A DNA stretch of 64,000 nt, taken from contig JBAQYF010000031.1 of the NCBI GenBank assembly GCA_049299895.1, positions 62,001-126,000 of the forward strand. The letters run 5' to 3'. Both the position numbers and the translations under genes were made by a program. Shown in pieces: positions 24,846 through 33,921 of this stretch. Position 1 is the stretch's first letter, and each line of letters opens with the position of its first letter. Below the pieces are notes generated by a model that was not told where the DNA came from, did not search any database, and worked only from the letters and a program-made list of their open reading frames with translations. The DNA comes from CAIYYO01 sp049299895 (GTDB taxonomy: Archaea; Altiarchaeota; Altiarchaeia; IMC4; QMZM01).

Positions 24846-25785
24846 AAAGAACTCTTTATGGAAAGGATGCACGACCCTCGTTACGGGAGGCAACGGTTTT
24901 CTAGGCAGGAACCTCGTTCCCAGGATAAAGGAAAGATGCGATAACGTCATCGTCCCGGCAAGCAGGGAATATGATCTTAGAAACCATGAAAGCGTTCAAA
25001 AACTATTCAGGGAATCCAAACCTGACATAGTTATACATGCAGCGGTCCACGGGGGAGGGATCGGCCATATGAGGCAGAATCCTGGCAGCATATACTACGA
25101 CAATACTATGATGAATACCCTGGTAACAGACGAAGCCAGAAAGAGCAGGGTTAAGAAATTCATAGGCATCGGAACAATCTGCTCTTATCCGAAATATACT
25201 TCCGTGCCATTCAAAGAGGAAAACCTTTGGAACGGGTATCCGGAAGAGACCAATGCCCCATACGGCCTTGCAAAAAAGATGATGCTGGTCCAGACAAACG
25301 CCTACCGCGAGCAGTACGGCTTCAACGGGATACATCTCCTGCTCGTCAACATGTACGGCCCCTATGACGACTATAACCCGGACACTTCGCATGTGATACC
25401 TGCGCTTATAAGGAAATTCACGGAAGCAAAAAGAGAAGGCAGAAAAACAGTCGAAGCATGGGGGACCGGCCAGGCCTCAAGAGAATTCCTCTACGTCAAA
25501 GACGCAGTCGAAGGAATCATCCTCGCAACCGAAAGGTACGACAAAGGGGATCCTGTGAACATCGGCGCAGGCTTCGAGATAAAGATAAAAGACCTTGTGG
25601 ACCTTATAGCGGAACTCACAGGGTTCGACGGCGAAATAATCTGGGACGCATCCAAACCCGACGGACAGCCCAGGAGATGCCTTGACACCTCCAGGGCAGA
25701 GAAAGAATTTGGATTCAAAGCAGGAACGCCGTTCAGACAAGGTTTAAAGAAGACCATAGAATGGTACGAAGAAAATTGCCTTTGA
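24838..25785 (+). CDS. GDP-L-fucose/colitose synthase-like epimerase-reductase
   Basis: The 315-residue extended SDR has TLVTGGNGFLGRN for cofactor binding, AAVHGGGIGHMRQNP, a loop conserved in GDP-fucose synthases (WcaG/Fcl), SYPKYTSVPFKEENLW, and APYGLAKKMM with catalytic Tyr and Lys. Fcl makes GDP-L-fucose from the GMD product; its relative ColC does the equivalent step on the 3-deoxy intermediate to yield GDP-L-colitose. With the upstream 3-dehydratase-like protein, colitose is the likelier product, but fucose cannot be excluded. Confidence 0.85.
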   Translation: MPEKNSLWKGCTTLVTGGNGFLGRNLVPRIKERCDNVIVPASREYDLRNHESVQKLFRESKPDIVIHAAVHGGGIGHMRQNPGSIYYDNTMMNTLVTDEARKSRVKKFIGIGTICSYPKYTSVPFKEENLWNGYPEETNAPYGLAKKMMLVQTNAYREQYGFNGIHLLLVNMYGPYDDYNPDTSHVIPALIRKFTEAKREGRKTVEAWGTGQASREFLYVKDAVEGIILATERYDKGDPVNIGAGFEIKIKDLVDLIAELTGFDGEIIWDASKPDGQPRRCLDTSRAEKEFGFKAGTPFRQGLKKTIEWYEENCL

Positions 25786-25801
25786 GTATAACCTAAAAAA
25801 A

Positions 25802-26533
25802 ATGGATGTCACATTCCTCGGAACGAACGGCTGGTATGACTCGGTAACCGGCAACACCATAAGCACCCTTGTGGAAACGAACGGATATTACATCCTCTTG
25901 GACGCCGGAAACGGCATCCACAAAGCAGACCAGTTCATGAAAGGGGATAAGCCAGTTCACATGTTCCTAAGCCACTTCCATCTCGACCACCTTGCGGGCC
26001 TGCACATCCTCGCAAAATTCACGCACGCCATGGGACTTGACATATACGGGCAACCGGGAACCAAACAATACCTTGGAGGCATCATGAAACACCCGTATAC
26101 CATCCCGTTCAAGGAGCTGCACTACAGGGCGCACGTGCACGAACTATCAGAAGGCGTGCACGAAATACCCTACAGAGTAGAATGCCTGCCGCTCATACAT
26201 GCGGACCCATGTTACGGCTACCGCTTCGAAGTGGATGGAAAGGTCCTGGCCTATTGCACCGATACGGGATACTGCGAAAACGCAGTGAAACTCGCACGCG
26301 GCGCAGACCTGCTCATAACGGAGTGCTCGTTTAAGAAGGGACAGAGCAACCCTGGGTGGCCCCACCTGAACCCGGAGGATGCTGTAAGAATAGCACACGA
26401 ATCAGGGGCAAAAAAACTTGCATTGACTCATTTCGATGCGAACAACTACAGGTCGCTAAAAGAGCGCGACCTGATACTGGAAGACCACGGGGACGTGTTT
26501 ATCGCACATGACTGCATGTCCCTGAGAGTGTAG
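25802..26533 (+). CDS. MBL-fold metal-dependent hydrolase
   Basis: The 243-residue protein has the metallo-beta-lactamase motif SHFHLDHLAGL (about residues 60-70), a later metal-binding aspartate in CTDTGY, and a C-terminal histidine in LTHFD. It resembles the RNase Z/phosphodiesterase side of the superfamily. Role unknown; its place between the GDP- and CDP-sugar branches suggests a cyclic-phosphodiester or other small-molecule hydrolase tied to glycan synthesis, but this is a guess. The spacing is 16 bases from the previous gene. Confidence 0.85.
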   Translation: MDVTFLGTNGWYDSVTGNTISTLVETNGYYILLDAGNGIHKADQFMKGDKPVHMFLSHFHLDHLAGLHILAKFTHAMGLDIYGQPGTKQYLGGIMKHPYTIPFKELHYRAHVHELSEGVHEIPYRVECLPLIHADPCYGYRFEVDGKVLAYCTDTGYCENAVKLARGADLLITECSFKKGQSNPGWPHLNPEDAVRIAHESGAKKLALTHFDANNYRSLKERDLILEDHGDVFIAHDCMSLRV

Positions 26534-26573
26534 GGCGCCTTAATAAACTATAATCGGAATTATTAATCAAAAG

Positions 26574-27353
26574 ATGAAAGTAGTCATACTATGCGGCGGA
26601 TTTGGAACGCGTTTGCGTGAAGAGACTGAATACCGACCTAAGCCCATGGTTGAAGTAGGAGGCCAGCCCATACTCTGGCACATAATGAAGATGTACTCTT
26701 CTTATGGCTTCAATGATTTCGTATTATGCCTTGGTTACAAGAAAAACATGATAAAAGAATACTTCCTGAACTACGAGGATATGCACAATGATATTACTGT
26801 TACCCTTGGCAGGAATAAAAGCACAGAAGTCCACAGCAGGCATGACGAAAACGGATGGAAAGTAACCCTCGCCGACACCGGACAGGACGCGCAGACAGGA
26901 ACACGGGTCAAAAGGGCGCAAAAATATGTGGGAGACGATTCATTCATGCTCACTTACGGAGACGGGGTCGCCAACCTCAACATCGCAAACCTTGTCAAAT
27001 TCCACAAATCTCACTGCAAGATAGGGACCATAACAGGAGTCCACCCTTCCTCAAGATTCGGAGACCTGGTGATAAAAGACAACCAGGTCATGAGGTTCCA
27101 TGAAAAGCCCCAGGTGAACGACGGCCTTGTAAGCGGGGGATTCTTCGTATTCGAAAACGAATTCTTCGACTATTTGAGAAGCGACGATGATTGCTTCCTT
27201 GAAAAGGAGCCGCTCGAGAACCTGACAGCCGAAGGCAAACTTATGATCTACAAGCATGACGGCTTCTGGCAGTGCGTCGATACCTACCGGGAGCTGGAAT
27301 TATTGAACAAACTGTGGAAAAGCGGAAATCCCCCATGGAAGATGTGGAAATAG
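26574..27353 (+). CDS. rfbF: Glucose-1-phosphate cytidylyltransferase
   Basis: The 259-residue protein opens with VVILCGGFGTRLREETEYRP, the nucleotide-binding motif of RfbF with its usual ETxxRPKPM continuation. LGYKKNMIKEYFLNY is also family-specific. It joins CTP and glucose-1-phosphate to give CDP-glucose, the entry step of CDP-3,6-dideoxyhexose synthesis. The next gene makes the second enzyme of the pathway after 10 bases. A TATA-like CTATAAT about 25 bases upstream of the ATG suggests a promoter here. Confidence 0.93.
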   Translation: MKVVILCGGFGTRLREETEYRPKPMVEVGGQPILWHIMKMYSSYGFNDFVLCLGYKKNMIKEYFLNYEDMHNDITVTLGRNKSTEVHSRHDENGWKVTLADTGQDAQTGTRVKRAQKYVGDDSFMLTYGDGVANLNIANLVKFHKSHCKIGTITGVHPSSRFGDLVIKDNQVMRFHEKPQVNDGLVSGGFFVFENEFFDYLRSDDDCFLEKEPLENLTAEGKLMIYKHDGFWQCVDTYRELELLNKLWKSGNPPWKMWK

Positions 27354-27363
27354 AGATAAAAAA

Positions 27364-28347
27364 ATGAATAACAATTTCTGGAAGGACAGAAACGTCTTTG
27401 TCACAGGATGCACTGGCCTCCTCGGCTCATGGACGACTAAATACCTTGTAGAGAAGGGAGCCAACGTTACGGGCCTCGTAAGAGACCTTGTTCCAAAATC
27501 TAACTTGAACACCTCAGGAATATATGACCGAATCAACATAGTAAGGGGGTCAGTCGAGGATTATTCCGTTTTGGAAAGGGCTTTAAATGAATACGAGATA
27601 GAGACTGTCTTCCATCTCGCAGCGCAAACCATCGTCACAATAGCTAACAGAAACCCACTCTCGACCTTTGAATCCAACATCAAGGGCACATGGAATCTTC
27701 TGGAAGCATGCAGGAGGGCGCCTCTAGTGAAAAGGATAGTCGTCGCGTCCAGCGATAAAGCCTACGGAGACCAGGAGAAGCTGCCATACGACGAGAAAAC
27801 CCCCTTGGAAGGACGCCACCCCTACGACGTATCGAAAAGCTGCGCAGACTTGATATGCAGGGTATACTATGAGACCTACGGACTGCCAGTATGCGTGACC
27901 AGATGCGGTAACTTCTACGGCGGAGGAGACCTGAATTTTAACAGGATCGTCCCTGATACCATACGCTCTGTCCTCAACGGAAAACCGCCTGTGATCAGAA
28001 GCGATGGGAGCTACATAAGGGATTATTTCTACATAGAAGACGGAGCAGAAGCATACCTCCTCCTTGCCCAGAAGATGGACGACCCCAAAATACATGGCGA
28101 GGCATTCAATTTCAGTAATGAACTGCAGATAAGCGTCCTTGACATGGTTAACAGGGTGCTGAAGGTCATGGGAAGCGACCAGAAGCCAGTCATCCTCAAC
28201 CAGGCATCTAACGAGATAAAGCATCAATATCTGTCAGCGAAAAAGGCAAGAGAAATGCTCGGCTGGAAACCTAAATACACTGTCGACGCAGGCCTCAAGA
28301 GAACAGTCTCCTGGTATAAGGATTTCTTCAAGAACAGGAAAGCGTAG
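27364..28347 (+). CDS. rfbG: CDP-glucose 4,6-dehydratase
   Basis: The 327-residue extended SDR starts FWKDRNVFVTGCTGLLGSW, typical of RfbG. It has HLAAQTIV, the catalytic SSDKAYG and PYDVSKSCADL (YxxxK) and a characteristic TRCGNFYGGGDLNFNRIVPD. It converts CDP-D-glucose to CDP-4-keto-6-deoxy-D-glucose. The length is slightly shorter than the usual 350-360 but all core motifs are present. Its product would feed the RfbH-type dehydratase at 41764-43086. Confidence 0.93.
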   Translation: MNNNFWKDRNVFVTGCTGLLGSWTTKYLVEKGANVTGLVRDLVPKSNLNTSGIYDRINIVRGSVEDYSVLERALNEYEIETVFHLAAQTIVTIANRNPLSTFESNIKGTWNLLEACRRAPLVKRIVVASSDKAYGDQEKLPYDEKTPLEGRHPYDVSKSCADLICRVYYETYGLPVCVTRCGNFYGGGDLNFNRIVPDTIRSVLNGKPPVIRSDGSYIRDYFYIEDGAEAYLLLAQKMDDPKIHGEAFNFSNELQISVLDMVNRVLKVMGSDQKPVILNQASNEIKHQYLSAKKAREMLGWKPKYTVDAGLKRTVSWYKDFFKNRKA

Positions 28348-28431
28348 AATAGAATCAGGCAGACTGCAATTTATATTCCCAGTGTCCAGTATAACTTTAT
28401 AGTGGGGCTCATATAACCTGACATCTCTTTT

Positions 28432-28438
28432 TTTATAT
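28432..28438 (+). promoter_or_regulatory. TATA box before the ThDP enzyme gene
   Basis: TTTATAT preceded by a T-run is centred about 29 bases before the ATG at 28464. It predicts initiation just ahead of that ATG and overlaps the upstream in-frame ATG at 28437, arguing that 28464 is the true start and that a new transcription unit begins here. Confidence 0.55.
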
Positions 28439-28463
28439 GAACGCCCCCTGGAAAGGTGGTCAT

Positions 28464-30257
28464 ATGCGTACGAGGGTTGCTGATTACATCACTCAGAAAA
28501 TACAAGAAGCCAGGGCAGATGCTGTTTTTTTGATAACAGGCGGAATGATAATGCACCTCTCCGACGCATTATACAAGAACAAAAAGCTCAAGGTCATATG
28601 CTGCCACCATGAGCAGGCCGCAGTAATGGCCGCCGAAGCCTATGGAAGATTCACTGGAAAACTTGGCGTCGCATACGTAACGACCGGCCCAGGGGCCCTA
28701 AACACCATAACAGGGGTTGTTGGAGCATACGTCGACTCCTCGCCTACGATAATCGTCTCAGGCCAGTCCAAAAGATCTCTAGCCAGAATAACCGGCCCAA
28801 GGCAGTTCCCTTTGCAGGGATTCGACAGCCTTCCCTTATTCAAACACATCACAAAATACGCAGTGATGTTAGACGACATATCAAAGGTCAGATACGAAGT
28901 CGAAAAATGCATATACCTTGCTCAGGCACACCGCGTAGGCCCGGTATATATCGAGTGTCCGGTAGACCTGCAGGATACCTGTTTTGACCCGGAAGAATTT
29001 CCGGGGTACACACCCCAACAAGAGGATTATTCAAAGCTGTCAAAAGACCTGGAAAAAAAGATAGAGCTTGCAGGAGAGGAGATAAAAAAGAGCAAAAGGC
29101 CATGCATCCTTGCGGGGGCAGGAGTGCGCCTCTCCGGCGCGATAGAAGACCTGCATAAATTCCTGGAAAAGACAGGCATCCCAATCATAACTTCGCGGCT
29201 GGGCATGGACATCATAGGCGACGACCACCCACTGTTCGTGGGACGCCCCGGAACATACGGCGACCGGGCCGCAAACTTCACTGTGCAGAACTGCGACCTA
29301 TTGCTGGTGATAGGGTGCCGTCTTGGAATAGGCTTGGTAAGCTATGATTTCCAGAATTTCGCCCCGAAGGCAAAGAAGATAATGGTGGACGTGGATGAAA
29401 AGGAATTGATAAAGCCCTCGGTCGTACCGGATATCCCGATAAAAGCAGATGCGAAGCTCTTCATAAAAACGTTATCCGGAAAACTCGGGAACTACAAACT
29501 GAAGAATAGCGAATGGGTCAAAAGAACCAGAGAATGGAAAAGAAATTACCCAGTCGACCTGCCAGAATACATAAAAGAAAAAGAAGGCATAAACTCATAC
29601 CATTTCATGAGAGTGTTCTCAGACAGGATGACAGAGGGCGACGTCTTCCTTGTCGACACAGGCTCATGCTTCCATGTGCACGCCCAAGCATTCAAAGTAA
29701 AATACGGCCAAAGGCATGTGATCACCGGCGGATTATCCACGATGGGATACATGCCAGGATCCCTGGGTGTCGCGACTGCAAACCACGGAAAAGACGTTTA
29801 CTGCATCACAGGGGACGGCTCGATACAGATGAACATACAGGAACTGGAAACGATAGCCTACAACAAGCTTCCGATAAAGATAGTGCTTCTCAATAACCAG
29901 GGATACCTGCTCATAAGGCACACGCAGAACAATTTCTGCGAAGGCCACCTCATAGGAGAAGGCCCAAAGACAGGAGTAGGCTTCCCGGACATGAAAAAGA
30001 TCGCGAACGCCTACGGCATACACTATATGAAGGTCTCGGAAGAAGGCGAACTAGAAAAGAAGATCGATGAACTGCAGGCCTACAAAGGCCCCGTGATCTT
30101 CGAGGTCATGACACCCCCCAATCAGCTCCTGATGCCAAGAGTCGCCTCTAAAAAGCTCGAAAATGGTCAGATGGCATCGATGCCTTATGACAACATGTTC
30201 CCCTTCCTGCCCACGGAAGAATACAATAAAACCAGTTTAATAGAAGATGTCCAGTAA
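28464..30257 (+). CDS. ThDP-dependent acetolactate-synthase-like enzyme
   Basis: The 597-residue protein has the three-domain layout of ThDP decarboxylase/carboligases. The cofactor-activating Glu50 sits in CCHHEQAAV, TTGPGALN follows, a central FAD/NAD-type domain carries CILAGAGVRLSG, and the C-terminal ThDP motif is GDGSIQMNIQELETI ending in NNQGY (about residues 455-485). Acetolactate synthase in branched amino-acid synthesis is possible, but no ilv gene is near. YerE-type enzymes of this family add a two-carbon unit to CDP-3,6-dideoxy-4-ketohexose, and rfbF, rfbG and an rfbH homologue are in the cluster. The start is preferred over 28437 because of GGTGGT and the TATA position. Confidence 0.82.
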   Translation: MRTRVADYITQKIQEARADAVFLITGGMIMHLSDALYKNKKLKVICCHHEQAAVMAAEAYGRFTGKLGVAYVTTGPGALNTITGVVGAYVDSSPTIIVSGQSKRSLARITGPRQFPLQGFDSLPLFKHITKYAVMLDDISKVRYEVEKCIYLAQAHRVGPVYIECPVDLQDTCFDPEEFPGYTPQQEDYSKLSKDLEKKIELAGEEIKKSKRPCILAGAGVRLSGAIEDLHKFLEKTGIPIITSRLGMDIIGDDHPLFVGRPGTYGDRAANFTVQNCDLLLVIGCRLGIGLVSYDFQNFAPKAKKIMVDVDEKELIKPSVVPDIPIKADAKLFIKTLSGKLGNYKLKNSEWVKRTREWKRNYPVDLPEYIKEKEGINSYHFMRVFSDRMTEGDVFLVDTGSCFHVHAQAFKVKYGQRHVITGGLSTMGYMPGSLGVATANHGKDVYCITGDGSIQMNIQELETIAYNKLPIKIVLLNNQGYLLIRHTQNNFCEGHLIGEGPKTGVGFPDMKKIANAYGIHYMKVSEEGELEKKIDELQAYKGPVIFEVMTPPNQLLMPRVASKKLENGQMASMPYDNMFPFLPTEEYNKTSLIEDVQ

Positions 30258-31149
30258 AGCGATCAGAGAAGAAAAACTAAGGGTCGCAATACTTGGAAGC
30301 GGCCTGATAGGAACCGACCTGCTGGTTAAAGTGAAAAGGTCCGAGCTGCTTGAATGCACCTCATTCATCGGAAGAAACCTCCAGTCCCCAGGGATGGCAA
30401 AGGCTGTAAACATGGGAGTTAGGATATCGGATCAGAGCATAGATGAAATACAGAGAGACCCCGCCAGTTACGACCTCGTGTTCGATGCCTCATCCGCCCA
30501 GAGCCACAAATATCATGCACTCATACTGGAACGCCTCGGAATAACCGCAGTAGACCTTACTCCTTCGGGGGTGGGAGAGATGTGCATCCCCGCCGTGAAC
30601 CTGCATTACTGCGTCAATTATAAGAATGTCAACATGGTCACATGCGGCGGGCAGTCGTCCATCCCTCTCGCGCACATGATAGGATTGACCCATAAAAACG
30701 TCGAATATATAGAGGTCGTCTCGACAATAGCCTCCAGGAGCGCAGGACCTGCGACCCGCTTGAACCTGGACGAATATATAGAGACAACAGAGAGAGGCAT
30801 CAAAAAATTCTCAGGATGCAGAAAAACAAAAGCGATACTCATACTCAACCCGGCTCAGCCGTGCATAAACATGCAGACCACCTTATCCGCAAAAGTTACG
30901 GACCCGGATATCGAGACGCTGAAGATAAAGGTGGCAGAGATGGCTGGGAAGATACACGAATACGTACCCGGCTACGAAGTGGTAGTTCCTCCGACACTCG
31001 AAAACGACAGGATAATAATGACAGTCAGAGTCAAAGGCCGGGGAGACTACCTCCCAAGCTACGCCGGAAACCTCGACATCATAAACTGCGCAGCAATAGC
31101 TATGGCCGAGGAATACGCAAGACACAAGATGAAACACCAAAAGAAGTGA
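30247..31149 (+). CDS. mhpF: Acetaldehyde dehydrogenase, CoA-acylating
   Basis: The 300-residue protein matches the MhpF/DmpF family: VAILGSGLIGTDL for NAD binding, FDASSAQSH, the catalytic cysteine in VTCGGQSSIPL (about residue 135) and FLNP-type ILNPAQP. The family interconverts acetaldehyde plus CoA with acetyl-CoA and normally forms a channelled complex with the 4-hydroxy-2-oxovalerate aldolase encoded by the next gene. In catabolic operons it consumes acetaldehyde; here, within a glycan cluster, it may run in reverse to supply an aldehyde. It overlaps the ThDP gene by 11 bases. Confidence 0.92.
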   Translation: MSSKAIREEKLRVAILGSGLIGTDLLVKVKRSELLECTSFIGRNLQSPGMAKAVNMGVRISDQSIDEIQRDPASYDLVFDASSAQSHKYHALILERLGITAVDLTPSGVGEMCIPAVNLHYCVNYKNVNMVTCGGQSSIPLAHMIGLTHKNVEYIEVVSTIASRSAGPATRLNLDEYIETTERGIKKFSGCRKTKAILILNPAQPCINMQTTLSAKVTDPDIETLKIKVAEMAGKIHEYVPGYEVVVPPTLENDRIIMTVRVKGRGDYLPSYAGNLDIINCAAIAMAEEYARHKMKHQKK

Positions 31150-31180
31150 TATATGCACCGGAACTAATAATTACCTAAAA

Positions 31181-32194
31181 ATGCCCAAGATACTCATAAG
31201 CGACAGCACGCTAAGGGATGGAAATCATGCAATTAAGCACCAGCTTTCCGTCCCCCAAATATCGTCTTACTGCGAGGCTGCTGAAGCTGCGGGCATCCCA
31301 ATAATAGAAGTCGGACATGGAAACGGCATAGGAGCATCATCTATCCAGGTAGGCCTAAGCAAGGTACCAGATGAGGTGATGCTTAAGACTGCAAGAGAAA
31401 AACTCAAAAAAACAAAGCTTGGAGTATTCATCCTCCCGGGCTTCGGCACGATACAGCGAGACCTCAAGCCCGCAATAGACATGGGAGTAGACGTCGTAAG
31501 GGTGGGATCGCACTGTACCGAAGCGGACCTCACCGAAAGACACATCACCTACGCAAGAGAAAGAGGAAAAGATGTCTACGGCTCTCTTATGATGACTCAC
31601 ATGGCATCAAAAGAAGTCCTCTTGGAAGAATGCCAGAAGATGGAATCCTACGGCGCCCAAGGAGTCATACTAATGGATTCCGCTGGAGCATATCTCCCAA
31701 AAGACGTCACGGAAAAGATAAAGGAGCTCGTCGCCCATTTATCAATCCCTGTCGGATTCCATGCGCACAATAACCTCGGAATGGCGGTAGCAAACTCTCT
31801 CGCTGCGGCAGACGCGGGGGCAACGATACTCGACGCGACCGCAAGAGGATTCGGAGCAGGAGCTGGAAACACGCAGATAGAAGTGCTAGTTGCAGTTCTT
31901 GAAAAGATGGGTTACTCAACGGGAATCGACCTCTACAAGATACTCGACGCAAGCGATATCGCAGAAAAGGAGGTCATAAATGGAATCCCCGCAATAAGGC
32001 CGACAAGCATAGTAAGCGGTCTTGCCGGCGTCTTCTCCGGGTTCTCCAAACAGGTCGAGAGGGTAGGCACAGAATATGGAGTAGACCCAAGGGATATCTT
32101 CTTTGAGCTCGGTAAAAGAAAGGTCGTAGCTGGGCAGGAAGATTCAATCGTTGAAGTAGCAATAGAATTATCAAAAAAACGGATGAAGACATGA
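31181..32194 (+). CDS. mhpE: 4-hydroxy-2-oxovalerate aldolase
   Basis: The 337-residue TIM-barrel enzyme begins ISDSTLRDGNHA, the DxTLRDG motif of the HMGL/DmpG family. It continues with EVGHGNG, VRVGSHCTEAD and metal-binding GFHAHNNLGMA (about residues 192-202). A C-terminal communication domain follows. It catalyses reversible aldol cleavage of 4-hydroxy-2-oxovalerate to pyruvate and acetaldehyde. Paired with the aldehyde dehydrogenase before it, it could synthesise a 4-hydroxy-2-oxoacid for the ThDP enzyme. Confidence 0.93.
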   Translation: MPKILISDSTLRDGNHAIKHQLSVPQISSYCEAAEAAGIPIIEVGHGNGIGASSIQVGLSKVPDEVMLKTAREKLKKTKLGVFILPGFGTIQRDLKPAIDMGVDVVRVGSHCTEADLTERHITYARERGKDVYGSLMMTHMASKEVLLEECQKMESYGAQGVILMDSAGAYLPKDVTEKIKELVAHLSIPVGFHAHNNLGMAVANSLAAADAGATILDATARGFGAGAGNTQIEVLVAVLEKMGYSTGIDLYKILDASDIAEKEVINGIPAIRPTSIVSGLAGVFSGFSKQVERVGTEYGVDPRDIFFELGKRKVVAGQEDSIVEVAIELSKKRMKT

Positions 32195-33264
32195 CAAAGC
32201 CGGCACAGGAACGGATCAGGAAAGACTGCAAGGAAGCGACACAAGATACAGCACCGCTGCTTGCCAACCTGAAGAATGAAACAATCCTGGTAACAGGCGG
32301 AACGGGATTCATGGGAACCTGGCTGACGGAAGTGCTCGCTTACCTAAACGACAACCAGGGTTTCAATACAAAGATAATCCTTCTCTCGCAGAACGCCTAC
32401 AATTTCAGCTTAAAAGCACCTCACCTAGCAACAAGAAAGGATGTCTCACTCATAGAAAAAGACGTTCGAAACCTAATGGAGATACCAGAGGAAGTATCAT
32501 ACATAATCCACGCAGCGGCTAACCCGGACAACCGTCTCCACTCCTCAGACCCGATTAAGGTCATGAGCGTAATATCCAAAGGCACCGAGTCAGTACTATC
32601 CGCAGCTACTAGGCTCCCGAACATAAAAAAGATGCTCAACATAAGCTCGGGACTAATCTACGGACCACAGCCCCTGGAACTAGAAAAGATGTCCGAAGAA
32701 TACCGGGGAGTTTCCGACTGCAGTTCCATAACCTCGATATACCCCGAAGCAAAAAGATATGGGGAAAGCCTCTGCACGGCATACCGAAGCCAGTTCAAAT
32801 TACCGATAGTAACTGCAAGACCGTTTGCCTTCATCGGCCCCTATCAACTCCTTGACAAGCCATGGGCAATAAACAACTTCATACGAGACAGCCTCATAGG
32901 AGGCCCAATACGCATACTCGGAGACAAAGAAACCGTTAGAAGCTACATGTACGCAAGCGACATGGCAGTCTGGATCCTGAGGATACTAGCAAACGGAAAA
33001 CCAGGCCTCACATACAACGTCGGAAGCCCCCACGCAATAACCCTAAAGGAACTCGCAGAAAAGATCGCCCAAAATTACCCAAGCCCGCCTAAGATTGTCT
33101 CGGACGAACAAACCCGCGGAGGCGCCAAGAGATCGCGTTTCATCCCGGACACAAGCCTCGGAGAGAAAACGCTGGGCCTCACACAGAAGGTCGACATAGA
33201 CGAAGCCATCAGATGTACTATCATGTGGAACAAAAGCTTTTATGGAGACCAGGCGATTCATTGA
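32191..33264 (+). CDS. NAD-dependent epimerase/reductase (extended SDR)
   Basis: The 357-residue protein has ILVTGGTGFMGTWL as cofactor motif (about residues 31-44), HAAANPDNR, SSGLIYG and catalytic YPEAKRYGES (YxxxK). YerF-like reductases that complete branched-sugar synthesis are of this type, but a generic nucleotide-sugar epimerase is equally possible. It overlaps the aldolase stop by four bases (ATGA) and the next gene by 23, so it is tightly coupled. Confidence 0.85.
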   Translation: MTKPAQERIRKDCKEATQDTAPLLANLKNETILVTGGTGFMGTWLTEVLAYLNDNQGFNTKIILLSQNAYNFSLKAPHLATRKDVSLIEKDVRNLMEIPEEVSYIIHAAANPDNRLHSSDPIKVMSVISKGTESVLSAATRLPNIKKMLNISSGLIYGPQPLELEKMSEEYRGVSDCSSITSIYPEAKRYGESLCTAYRSQFKLPIVTARPFAFIGPYQLLDKPWAINNFIRDSLIGGPIRILGDKETVRSYMYASDMAVWILRILANGKPGLTYNVGSPHAITLKELAEKIAQNYPSPPKIVSDEQTRGGAKRSRFIPDTSLGEKTLGLTQKVDIDEAIRCTIMWNKSFYGDQAIH

Positions 33265-33916
33265 ACCGAAAGACGTAAATTGCGCATTCGGAATAGGGGT
33301 TGACATCGAGGGTATCAGCCGATTTCGGGACCTTGACCGGACCAAAAACAAGCACTTCCTCTCAAGAGTATTCACCGATAAGGAAGTGGAATACTGTTTC
33401 TCAAAAAAAGACCCTGCACCTCATCTGGCTGCAAGGTTCACGGGAAAAGAGGCCGTCATCAAGGCCCTAAGCAGCCTGGGAGAATCTTGTATAAGCTGCA
33501 GGGATATAGAGATAACCAACAACGATAAAGGCCTTCCAGAAGCGATATTAAATAATGTAAACCTAAATAAGTTAAAAATAAAACTAAGCCTCTCCCACTC
33601 CCAGGACGCGGCCATCGCATATGCAATCGCGGTCCGAAAAGACCGGCAGGAACCTGTTAGGGGGATACTAAATCAAAATAAAATGGACAAAGTAAAGAAT
33701 ATCTTCTCCAAGGTGATGGGCATTCCCGAATCAGACGTAAACGACGCTATAACCTACAATTCCTTCGAACCATGGGATTCTCTAAAGCACCTGGAACTAG
33801 TCTCAGAGCTGGAATCGGAGTACAAGATAAACATAGAGATGGACGACATAATCGCGATGGAGAACTACAAGAAGGTCCGCGAAATAGTCCAGAGATACAT
33901 AGATAAAAAAACCTAG
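33242..33916 (+). CDS. Holo-ACP synthase fused to an acyl carrier protein
   Basis: The 224-residue protein has two parts. Residues about 12-135 resemble AcpS: IGVDIEGISRF and LAARFTGKEAVIKAL are the two magnesium/CoA-binding motifs, and LSLSHSQDAAIAYAI is the third. Residues about 148-224 are a complete acyl carrier protein with the phosphopantetheine-accepting serine in EPWDSLKHLEL. The enzyme would thus modify its own carrier. An in-frame ATG at 33684 could also give free ACP. AcpS and ACP are scarce in archaea, so a bacterial origin of this module is likely. The following acyl ligase, LuxE- and LuxC-like genes probably use the carrier. Confidence 0.87.
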   Translation: METRRFIEPKDVNCAFGIGVDIEGISRFRDLDRTKNKHFLSRVFTDKEVEYCFSKKDPAPHLAARFTGKEAVIKALSSLGESCISCRDIEITNNDKGLPEAILNNVNLNKLKIKLSLSHSQDAAIAYAIAVRKDRQEPVRGILNQNKMDKVKNIFSKVMGIPESDVNDAITYNSFEPWDSLKHLELVSELESEYKINIEMDDIIAMENYKKVREIVQRYIDKKT

Positions 33917-33921
33917 CCAAG

